Part shown: in pieces, positions 42,430 through 49,885 of the stretch
Layout: each line of letters opens with the position of its first letter
Position numbering within the stretch: position 1 is the stretch's first letter
From: an uncultured Sphingomonas sp.
GTDB lineage: Bacteria > Pseudomonadota > Alphaproteobacteria > Sphingomonadales > Sphingomonadaceae
Direction of reading: 5' to 3'
DNA: 64,000 bases
Assembly (NCBI GenBank): GCA_913776255.1
Contig: CAJYLV010000009.1
Span: forward strand, 82,811 to 146,810
The notes under the pieces: model-generated
The model's input: only the letters and a program-made list of their open reading frames with translations
Databases searched by the model: none
Told to the model about the DNA's origin: nothing
Program-made: the position numbers and the translations under genes

Positions 42430-42584
42430 TCGATCGCGGCCAGATCGCCGAGCAGGTCGGGGCCGGCCGAGCCGTGCGTGCGTCCATGTGCCTGACGCGC
42501 CGCGTGGGGCGTCGCGAACGACGCCATCCACCCGAAGTGCCGTTCGGCCGAAGTTTTGAGGGTGCTAGTCAAAAGCCGCGTCAT
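42399..42584 (-). CDS. Small hypothetical protein, uncertain
   Basis: A 61-residue frame (MTRLLTSTLKTSAERHFGWM...) that overlaps the 3' end of uvsE by 31 bases. It has a basic Ser/Thr-rich start and a His-rich centre (TPHAARQAHGRTHGSAG). It reads like protein, and an alternative start is the Met at residue 20. There is no family match I can make. The 42585-42722 stretch beyond it holds nothing else that I can support. Confidence 0.3.
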   Translation of the reverse strand: MTRLLTSTLKTSAERHFGWMASFATPHAARQAHGRTHGSAGPDLLGDLAAIDYAASTAPAS

Positions 42585-42722
42585 GGATGTCGAGCAAAGA
42601 TCGACATCAGGGTAGGAGCGCGATTTCTCCTGCGTGGCGCAGTCCGGAAAATTCCCAACAGGGAGCGCCCGGCGCCAGCCACAGCGGACGGATGGCGATC
42701 TGCCGGATCGGCGCGCCCGACG

Positions 42723-44225
42723 TCAGCGACGCTCCCAGTCGCGCTCGCGCTCCAGCGACAGGATGTCGCGGCCGGCGGTCAGCACCGCCTGCTCGCGCCC
42801 GTCCTCGTCGAAATAGACCGCCACGTCCTGCGCCGAGGCGTCGCCGTCGATCCGGCGCTCGTCCGCCGAGGTGACATGTCCGACATAGCGCAGGCTGAGA
42901 TCGTAATGCCCCGACCAGAAGAACGGCACCTCGTCATAGCCGCCATCCACCTGGCCCAGCAGGTGGCGCGCCAGCCACTGACCCATGCGCTGCGCGACCA
43001 CCCAATGTTCGACTCGGATCGGATGTCCCGATCGACGGTCCGGCACGTTCGCGATGTCGCCGATCGCATGGATCGCCGGGTCGGAGGTCCGCAGCTGGTC
43101 GTCAACGCGCACCCCGCCGCCCTCGGCTTTCTCCGCCAGTACCAGCCCGGCGCGTTCGGCCAGATCGACGCGCGGCGCGACACCGATCCCGACGACGACC
43201 AGGTCACCCGGGACGCTGGTCCCGTCGGTCAGCGTGGCCGTTGTGCCGTCCCAGCGCGCGACGCGGCAGGCGTCGTGGAAGGTCACGCCCTTCGACACGT
43301 GCAGCGCGCGCACCATCGCGCCGATCTCCGCGCCCGCGGTCTTCTCCAGCGGTACGTCGCTGTCCGACACGACCGCCACCGCCAGCCCGCGCCCGATGAG
43401 CGACGCGGCGACCTCCAGCCCGATGTAGCTCGATCCGACGACGATCGCGCGCGTCGCCTGCACGCTGGCGGCGATCAGCCGATCGGCATCGGCCACTGTC
43501 CGCACGACATGCACGTCATCGCGCATCGCGCCGTAGAAGTCGGGCGCAATCGGTGCGGCGCCGGTCGCGAGGACCAAGGTATCGTACGGCACGGTGCCGC
43601 CATCCTCGAACGCGGCCGTTCGCGCCGCGCGATCGATCGCGGCGACGCGGACGCCGGTGTGCAGCGTGACACCGTCGGGCACCGGCAACGCCATCGCAGC
43701 GCGATCCGCCTTGCCCGCGAGATATTGTTTCGAGCAGAAGGTCCGGTCGTAGGGCGGCTGGCCCTCGTCGCCGATCAGCGTCACCGACGCGCCCGCGCCA
43801 TGTCGTGCGAGCATCTCGGCACAGGCGTGGCCCGCGCCCCCCGCGCCGACGATCACGACCTTGCCGAGATCGGGCGCGACCGTCCCCGGCGGCATCTCGG
43901 CGCGCAGCTTGGTCGCCGAGACGTGCACCTGCCCGTCCTTCTCGATCACCTCGAAACGATCGAGTGGCTTGAACGCGGGTGCGCCGACCGCCTCCCCGGT
44001 CTGCACGTCGAAGCGCGCGTGATGCCACGGGCAGCGGATCGTGCCATCGACGACGATCCCGTCCGCCAGCGGCGCCTTCAGGTGGGTGCACACCGCCGAC
44101 AGGGCACAGACGCGCCCCTGATGACGGACCAGCACCATATCGGTGCCATCCACCGCGCCGGCGACGATCCGCCCTTCCGCAAGGTCGGCGGCAGCGATGC
44201 CGCCCGCCAGATCACGCTGTGCCAT
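42723..44225 (-). CDS. Rieske [2Fe-2S] domain-FAD/NAD reductase fusion (AIF-like)
   Basis: A 500-residue soluble oxidoreductase. Residues 1-110 are a Rieske domain with ligands CTHL (ALSAVCTHLKAPLADG) and CPWHHARFD. Residues 120-400 are a pyridine-nucleotide-disulfide-type reductase: the FAD loop VVIVGAGGAGHACAEMLARH, the NAD loop AIVVGSSYIGLEVAASLIGR, and the second FAD motif IHAIGDIANVPD. The remainder is a reductase C-terminal domain (VEHWVVAQRMGQWLARHLLG). It resembles AIFL and bacterial ferredoxin reductases. It likely passes electrons from NADH to a Rieske-type oxygenase, but no oxygenase is nearby. It precedes the Dps gene region on the same strand; the Dps gene is upstream, 30 bases away. 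Confidence 0.9.
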   Translation of the reverse strand: MAQRDLAGGIAAADLAEGRIVAGAVDGTDMVLVRHQGRVCALSAVCTHLKAPLADGIVVDGTIRCPWHHARFDVQTGEAVGAPAFKPLDRFEVIEKDGQVHVSATKLRAEMPPGTVAPDLGKVVIVGAGGAGHACAEMLARHGAGASVTLIGDEGQPPYDRTFCSKQYLAGKADRAAMALPVPDGVTLHTGVRVAAIDRAARTAAFEDGGTVPYDTLVLATGAAPIAPDFYGAMRDDVHVVRTVADADRLIAASVQATRAIVVGSSYIGLEVAASLIGRGLAVAVVSDSDVPLEKTAGAEIGAMVRALHVSKGVTFHDACRVARWDGTTATLTDGTSVPGDLVVVGIGVAPRVDLAERAGLVLAEKAEGGGVRVDDQLRTSDPAIHAIGDIANVPDRRSGHPIRVEHWVVAQRMGQWLARHLLGQVDGGYDEVPFFWSGHYDLSLRYVGHVTSADERRIDGDASAQDVAVYFDEDGREQAVLTAGRDILSLERERDWERR

Positions 44226-44255
44226 CGCCGCCGTCTTTCGATGATGGTCGCTTGC

Positions 44256-44825
44256 TCAGCCCGCGCGCTGCAGGTCGGTCGCGGCCAGATGCTCGCCGAT
44301 GAACCACACCTGCGGCTCGCCGGTGCGGATGATGTCGCTGACCAGCAGGTCGTTGGTGCCGTCGTCGCCCGACTCGTCGGCGGCCTTCGCACCCTCGTGC
44401 GCCTGCTCGAGTACGATGCGATGCGCGTCCAGCAACCGCGCCAGCATCGTCGGCACGTCCTCGCGACCCTTCGGCGGACGCGGGATTTTCGTCATCTCGG
44501 CGACGTCATGGGGAGTCGCGATACTGATGCCGCCCAGCGACTGGATGCGTTCGGCGACCATATCGACCAGCTCGGCCTGCTTCTCGTAATGCGTGTCGAG
44601 CAGCAGATGGAGCTGATAGAAGGTAGCACCCGACATCTGCCAGTGATGCTTCTTGTACAGATCGCGCAGCATCATGGTATCGGCGAGCACCTGATTGAGG
44701 ATCGCGACGCTTTGCTTGCGTGCATTGTCCGACAGGCCGAGCGGCAGGTCCTTCAAGGTGCCGAACGGCTGGATCTCGCGATACTCGATATCATACTTGG
44801 GCTGTGCCTGATCCTTCTTGGCCAC
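44256..44825 (-). CDS. Dps/ferritin-like DNA-protection protein
   Basis: A 189-residue member of the Dps family, which oxidises and stores iron and protects DNA. Ferroxidase ligands are visible in LYKKHHWQMSGATFYQLHLL and LDTHYEKQAELVDMVAERIQ (His, Asp, Glu spacing). GLSDNARKQSVAILNQVLAD and a C-terminal helix GEPQVWFIGEHLA are also typical. The start is a GTG at 44825 giving VAKKDQAQPKYDIEY. A longer frame upstream has an improbable basic leader. Immediately upstream of, and probably co-transcribed with, the Rieske-FAD reductase (30-base gap), a possible iron/redox pairing. Confidence 0.85.
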   Translation of the reverse strand: MAKKDQAQPKYDIEYREIQPFGTLKDLPLGLSDNARKQSVAILNQVLADTMMLRDLYKKHHWQMSGATFYQLHLLLDTHYEKQAELVDMVAERIQSLGGISIATPHDVAEMTKIPRPPKGREDVPTMLARLLDAHRIVLEQAHEGAKAADESGDDGTNDLLVSDIIRTGEPQVWFIGEHLAATDLQRAG

Positions 44826-45007
44826 GTACTCGCTCCGACATGATGCAACGAGCTGCCGAAGCGCGCGTGCCAGCCGAGAGTTCCGTGCGTTCACCGACGA
44901 TCTCTATCCCACGATGCTGATCCCAATTAATTTTCTGGTGATGGCAGCTGACGGGAACGCACACGGATTTGCATCGTCCAGCAGGAACTTCAGCTGGATG
45001 AGACCGC

Positions 45008-46360
45008 GTGACCCAACCGACATTGGTATTTCTGCATGCCCTCGGCGCCAGTGCCGCCGAATGGGATCTGGTGCGCGACTCCCTGCCCGGCCGACCGTGC
45101 CTGGCGCTCGACCTGCCCGGTTTCGGCGCGCGCGCTGCCGAGGGCCATGCCGATGTCGCCGCGATGGCGGATGATCTGGCGGACGCGATCCGTGCGCAGC
45201 GCCTGTCCGCGTGTCTGCTCGTCGGGCACAGCATGGGAGGCAAGATCGCCACGCTGGTCGCCGCGCGCGCCGCCGCGGGCGAACAGGGGCTGGCGGGCGT
45301 CCTCGGGGTCGTACTGGTCGCCGGCTCCCCGCCGGCGCCCGAGCCGATCGACGAACGACGCCGCGCCGAAATGATCGGCTGGGTCGCCGATGGAGCGATC
45401 ACGCACGCCGACGCGGCGACCTTCGTCGACGCCAATACCGCACAGCCACTCCCCGCCCCGCTTCGCGAGCGCGCGATCGCCGACGTCATGCGCTCGAACC
45501 GCGACGCGTGGCGCGACTGGCTCGAGCGCGGCGCCAACGAGGATTGGCGCGCACGGGTCGGCAAGGTGTCGATCCCGGCGCTGATCGTCGCTGGCGCGAC
45601 GGACGGTGACCTTGGCGAGGCGGCGCAGCGACGGCTGAACCTGCCGCATTATCCCGACGCCACGCTTCAAGTCATGGCGGATGCCGCGCACCTGATCCCC
45701 TACGAACAACCCGCCGCGCTCGCCGCGCTGATCGCCGGCCATGCCGATACGGTCGCCGCGACGGCGTTGCCGGACGGCTTTACGCAGCTGCTCGGCTCGG
45801 ATCGGGTCAGCGCGCGGGCCCGCTCGGTCATGCTGGAGCGGACCCGCCTCCTGTCCGACGAAGCGTCCGGCTGGTCGGCGGCGCAACTCGACACCGTCGC
45901 CGCGCTGATCGCACAGGTGCTGCCCGATGCCGGCGCCGACCGTGCGCTCGCACGCCGCATCGGCGTCGCGGTCCATGGCGAGGGCGACGGCTGGCGCTTC
46001 GCCGCCTTGCCCGCCGACCCTGAGGCTTGGGCGCGCGGTCTGGCGACGCTCGATGCGCTGACCGGCGGGTTCCCGACGCTCGCGTGCGCGGCACAGCGGG
46101 AGTGGCTGGCCCGTATAGACGCCGGAGACGTCGGGATCGCCGATGCCGCCGACCGCCTCGCGCCCGCGCAGATGACGCTCTGGTTCCAGGACGCGCGCGC
46201 GGAGATCGCGCGGCAATGGATCGCCGCCCCCGCGGTCATGGCCGCGATCGGCTATGACGGCTTCGCGGTCGGCGGCGACGGGCCGCGCAAGCAGGGTTAT
46301 ACCCGCACCGCGGCGGACGATCTCGAACGCTGGCAGCAGCCGGCGGAGCCGCGCGCATGA
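45008..46360 (+). CDS. Alpha/beta hydrolase fused to gluconate 2-dehydrogenase subunit 3-like domain
   Basis: A 450-residue two-domain protein with a GTG start. Residues 1 to about 250 form an alpha/beta hydrolase: LVFLHALGASAAEWDLV, the nucleophile in LLVGHSMGGKIATL, the acid near VAGATDGD and the His in ADAAHLIPYEQP. Residues about 265-450 match the small subunit of membrane GMC dehydrogenases (subunit 3 type): LDALTGGFPTLACAAQREWL, AQMTLWFQDARAEIARQWIA, and ending GYDGFAVGGDGPRKQGYTR. It overlaps the GMC gene by four bases. There is no Tat leader, unlike ordinary small subunits. It probably forms a complex with the GMC partner; an added hydrolase step, for example lactone opening, is inferred. 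Confidence 0.85.
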   Translation: MTQPTLVFLHALGASAAEWDLVRDSLPGRPCLALDLPGFGARAAEGHADVAAMADDLADAIRAQRLSACLLVGHSMGGKIATLVAARAAAGEQGLAGVLGVVLVAGSPPAPEPIDERRRAEMIGWVADGAITHADAATFVDANTAQPLPAPLRERAIADVMRSNRDAWRDWLERGANEDWRARVGKVSIPALIVAGATDGDLGEAAQRRLNLPHYPDATLQVMADAAHLIPYEQPAALAALIAGHADTVAATALPDGFTQLLGSDRVSARARSVMLERTRLLSDEASGWSAAQLDTVAALIAQVLPDAGADRALARRIGVAVHGEGDGWRFAALPADPEAWARGLATLDALTGGFPTLACAAQREWLARIDAGDVGIADAADRLAPAQMTLWFQDARAEIARQWIAAPAVMAAIGYDGFAVGGDGPRKQGYTRTAADDLERWQQPAEPRA

Positions 46361-47910
46361 GCCGCGCGCCATTCGCCGGCCACGACACGGTCGATGCGGT
46401 CGTCATCGGCACCGGTGCCGGCGGCGCGCCGCTGCTCGCACGCCTTGCCGAGGCGGGGCTGTCGGTCGTGGCGCTCGAGGCCGGCCGCGCCTTCCAGCCG
46501 CACGAGCATGTCGCCGACGAGCTCGCCGCCGACATCTACTGGATGGAGGAGCGACTGAGCGGCGGGGACGATCCGACCGCGTTCGGATCGAACAACTCCG
46601 GCATGGGGCTGGGCGGCTCAACGCTGCACTGGGGGGCGTTCTGCCCGCGCCCCGACCCGCGCGACCTGCAACTCAAGACGCTGACCGGCGAAGGCGCCGA
46701 CTGGCCGGTCGCGCATGGCGAGCTGGTCGAATATATCCGCCGGGTGGAGGCGGACACCGGCGTGTCCGGGCCGGCGCACTATCCATGGGACGACGCGCGC
46801 CGCTACGCCTATCCGCCGGTCGCCCGCAACGCCTCGGCCGATGCGATGGCGCGCGGCTGCGCGGCCGTGGGCATCACCGCCACCGACGCCCCCGCCGCGC
46901 TGGTCTCGCGTGACCGCGATCAGCCGCATTGGGGACAGCGGCAGGCGTGCGTCAACTGCGGCACCTGCCACCAGGGATGCCGCAACGCCTCCAAGACCAG
47001 CATGGACACCAGTTATCTGCCGCGTGCGGTCGCGCATGGGGCGGAGGTGCGCACGCAGGCGCGCGTCCTGTCGTTCGAGTTCGATGACGCCGGGCGCATC
47101 TGCGGGGTGGTCTACCGCCAGAATGGCGAGGACCGCCGCCAGCGCTGCCGCACGGTGTTCCTATGCGCGGGAGGCGTGGAGACGCCGCGCCTGCTCCTGA
47201 ATCTCGGCCTCGCCAACTCGAGCGGGCAGGTCGGGCGCAACTTCATGGCACATGTCGCGACGCAGGTCTGGGGCCGCTTCGACGCGGTCATGCGGATGAA
47301 CCGCGGCTATCCGTCGTCGCTCATCACCGAGGACACGCTCCGCCCCGCCGATGCCGATTTCGCCGGCGGCTATCTGATCCAGAGCCTGGGCGTGCTGCCG
47401 GTCAACCTTGCCACCGGGCTGGCGCGCGGCGCGGGCATGTGGGGCGACCGGTTGCAGGAGCTGCTGCGCGGCTACAATCATCTGGCCGGGATCGGGATCA
47501 ACGGCGACTGTCTGCCGCATCCCGACAACCGCCTGACCCTGTCGGACGAGGTCGATGCCTTCGGGCAGCGCAAGGCACGGATCGACTTCAGCTATCACGC
47601 CAACGAACGGGCGATCGACCGTCATGCGCGCCGCACGATGACGGCGATCTGGGAAGCGGCAGGCGCGCACGACATCTTCGCGGTTGATCGCTCCGCGCAC
47701 ACCATCGGCACCTGCCGGATGGGCGAAGATGGCGACGCGGCGGTGGTCGATCGCGACGGGCGCAGCTTCGACATCCCCAATCTGCTGATCTGCGACAATT
47801 CGATCTTTCCCAGCGCGCTGGCTGCCAACCCGGCGCTGACCATTATGGCCTTGTCGCTCAGGGCGGCGGACCGGTTCCTGGCGGCATCAAATCGAGGTAA
47901 GAACCCATGA
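46357..47910 (+). CDS. GMC family FAD oxidoreductase (gluconate 2-dehydrogenase large-subunit type)
   Basis: A 517-residue flavoprotein. The N-terminus has the FAD loop VIGTGAGGAPLLARLAEAGL and then GGSTLHWGAFCPRPD. A cysteine cluster CVNCGTCHQGCRNASK matches the Cys-rich stretch of gluconate/sorbose dehydrogenases. The C-terminal GMC signature is HTIGTCRMG (catalytic His) and NPALTIMALSLRAADRFL. It oxidises a sugar or sugar-acid hydroxyl and probably sends electrons to the respiratory chain. It is translationally coupled to the fused hydrolase-subunit 3 gene, which supplies the small-subunit domain. Confidence 0.92.
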   Translation: MSRAPFAGHDTVDAVVIGTGAGGAPLLARLAEAGLSVVALEAGRAFQPHEHVADELAADIYWMEERLSGGDDPTAFGSNNSGMGLGGSTLHWGAFCPRPDPRDLQLKTLTGEGADWPVAHGELVEYIRRVEADTGVSGPAHYPWDDARRYAYPPVARNASADAMARGCAAVGITATDAPAALVSRDRDQPHWGQRQACVNCGTCHQGCRNASKTSMDTSYLPRAVAHGAEVRTQARVLSFEFDDAGRICGVVYRQNGEDRRQRCRTVFLCAGGVETPRLLLNLGLANSSGQVGRNFMAHVATQVWGRFDAVMRMNRGYPSSLITEDTLRPADADFAGGYLIQSLGVLPVNLATGLARGAGMWGDRLQELLRGYNHLAGIGINGDCLPHPDNRLTLSDEVDAFGQRKARIDFSYHANERAIDRHARRTMTAIWEAAGAHDIFAVDRSAHTIGTCRMGEDGDAAVVDRDGRSFDIPNLLICDNSIFPSALAANPALTIMALSLRAADRFLAASNRGKNP

Positions 47911-48346
47911 CACAAGGCCGGCGACACGGTTCAGGCTCCGCAAAGAGACTGGTGCTGCGCGACCGTTTCGGCGGCCTGTGATCACAGAGCAGACCGATCC
48001 GCCGATCTGGATTGACGCCGGTGCCAGGTTCAGCCCCGTCGCACGCAGCGCTTGGCTGCTCAACTGCACGGACGGTGCCGCCGTGGCGCAGCATGTGGGT
48101 CTGCGTGCCGAAGATCCGCGATCCGAACATCTCAGCGACGCGATCCACCGCGTTGGACAGCGCCTCACCGGCGCTCAATCCGCCGAGCTCGGACGACACG
48201 CTCAAAGGCGGACCATTGCAACCGCTGGCGCCACGAGCTGGTTGGCTCAGCGCTTCCAAGCCAAAGCCCTTCCCAGAAGGAACCCACGACGCACCCACGC
48301 CAAAGCGCTTTCGCCTTGGCCGCCGCCGTCTAGCTTGTGGAAGAGG
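47911..48346. other. Gene-free interval flanking the tRNA 3' end, possible integrase remnant
   Basis: About 436 bases that I cannot assign to a gene. On the minus strand, at 48080-48097, the frame encodes THMLRHG, which resembles the box II His-x-x-Arg-His of tyrosine recombinases, but the flanking residues do not continue the family pattern. The stretch directly abuts the 3' end of tRNA-Thr, where integrated elements usually insert. It may be a decayed integrase or attachment region, or plain spacer. Confidence 0.35.
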
Positions 48347-48422
48347 TGGTGCCGCTTACAGGACTCGAACCTGTGACCCCCGCATTACGAATGCGATGCT
48401 CTACCAGCTGAGCTAAAGCGGC
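48347..48422 (-). tRNA. tRNA-Thr (anticodon CGT)
   Basis: Read on the minus strand it runs GCCGCTTTAGCTCAGCTGG through the anticodon stem-loop TCGCA-TTCGTAA-TGCGG to the T arm GGTTCGAGTCC, and ends GCGGCACCA. The seven-base acceptor stem GCCGCTT/AAGCGGC pairs perfectly and CCA is encoded. The loop TTCGTAA places CGT at positions 34-36, reading ACG. Confidence 0.97.
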
Positions 48423-48579
48423 CAACGCGCTTCCGCACGGGAAACGTCGTGGAGGCGGCGCTTAGCAGCGGGGAACCGCGTTGACAAGCGTCTCGCGGCT
48501 TTACTGGGCGTTTACCATCCACGGGGCAAAAGCGTCCGGCGAATCCGGCCGAATTACAGGCCGCTCGCCGGAACGGACG

Positions 48580-49812
48580 ATGAGCATGGACAGCGCGCAC
48601 GGCTACGACGACCTTCGCCAGGACGACGATCCCACCGAGGGCGGCGTGGGTGAGTCGCATACGCCAATCGGCCCCGACGAGCGGCGGATGCACGTCCGCG
48701 CCTATAATCACTGGGTGTCGTTGCTGCGCGGTCGCCCCTATCCCGCGATCGAGGATCTCGAGCCCGAAAGCATCGCCGACTTCGGCGCGCACAGCGTGCT
48801 GCTCGATTTCTCGGCCGGGGTCGAGGATCCCGCGATCCAGTTCATCGGCCGCGCGCTGCGCGAGGAATGCGCGATGGACCAGTCGATCGCGCGCATCTCC
48901 GACGTGCCGTCGCGCTCGCTGCTGTCGCGGCTGACCGACCATTATCTGCAGATCATCGCCAATCGCGCGCCGATCGGCTTCGAGGCCGAATTCACCGGCA
49001 CGCGCGGGCACAACACCATGTACCGCGGCATCCTGATGCCCTTCTCGTCGGACGCGCGGACGATCGACTTCATCTACGGCGTCATCAACTGGAAGGAGCT
49101 GGTCGCCGCCGACGATCAGGCCGGGCTGGATGCCGAGCTGGCGGCGGCGATCCGCGCGCCGCGCCACGATCCGCTGCCCGGCAGCGTTTGGGCGGACGGG
49201 CCGTGCGCCGCCGCGCCGGTGCCGGAGCCCGAAGTCGCCGCCACGACGCTCGACGATTTGCTCGCCGCCGCGCGCGACAGCGCCGCCATCGCCCGCGCCG
49301 CCCGGCTGCGCAGCCATGCCGCGCTGTACCGCGCGCTCGGCCGCGCGCACGACGTCGCGCTCGCCGCCGCGGCCGATCCGATGCGGCTGGAGGAATTGCT
49401 CGCCGCCGCCGGTATCGTGGCGCAGGCGCGCGCGCCGCTGACCGCGATCGCCAAGCTCGTGTTCGGAACGGACCATGACAAGACGCGGCTGACCGAGGCC
49501 GCCACCGTGCTCGGCTGGGCGCAGCGGACCGGCATCGGCGCCGGCGCGCTCGCGCATGCGCTGGAACGCGCCGAGGGCGGGATCAAGGGGATCGTCGCCG
49601 CCGAGCGCGCGCAACGCCAGCCCGACGAGGCCGCGCCGCTGCTGCCGCTCGCCGAGCGCGCGCCGCTCGCCGAGCTGGCGATCGACAGCGGGCTCGACGA
49701 AGGCGCGCCGGTGGTGCTGCTCGGCCGCGCCACCGCGACCGGGATCGTCGTGGTGGGCACCGTCGCCGACGATGCCAAGCTCGCCGCACAGGTGCTGCGT
49801 CGCCTGCATTGA
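48580..49812 (+). CDS. PAS-domain protein
   Basis: A 410-residue soluble protein. The first 190 or so residues carry a PAS fold of the PAS_5 type common in alphaproteobacteria: YNHWVSLLRGRPYPAIEDLE, then LLDFSAGVEDPAIQFIGRAL, RAPIGFEAEFTGTRGHNTMY and RTIDFIYGVINWKEL. The remainder is Ala-rich helix with no kinase, GGDEF or HTH output motif that I can see. The ATG at 48580 (MSMDSAHGYDDLRQ) is preferred to a start 33 codons upstream. The ligand and partner are unknown. It may sense a small molecule or act as a scaffold near the NAD-GDH gene. Confidence 0.75.
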   Translation: MSMDSAHGYDDLRQDDDPTEGGVGESHTPIGPDERRMHVRAYNHWVSLLRGRPYPAIEDLEPESIADFGAHSVLLDFSAGVEDPAIQFIGRALREECAMDQSIARISDVPSRSLLSRLTDHYLQIIANRAPIGFEAEFTGTRGHNTMYRGILMPFSSDARTIDFIYGVINWKELVAADDQAGLDAELAAAIRAPRHDPLPGSVWADGPCAAAPVPEPEVAATTLDDLLAAARDSAAIARAARLRSHAALYRALGRAHDVALAAAADPMRLEELLAAAGIVAQARAPLTAIAKLVFGTDHDKTRLTEAATVLGWAQRTGIGAGALAHALERAEGGIKGIVAAERAQRQPDEAAPLLPLAERAPLAELAIDSGLDEGAPVVLLGRATATGIVVVGTVADDAKLAAQVLRRLH

Positions 49813-49885
49813 TGCACGCCGACGCTGCAGCGATGCAGTGCGGCAACGCTTGAGCTAGAAGCGTGAGGGGCGCATAGCTCGGCAC

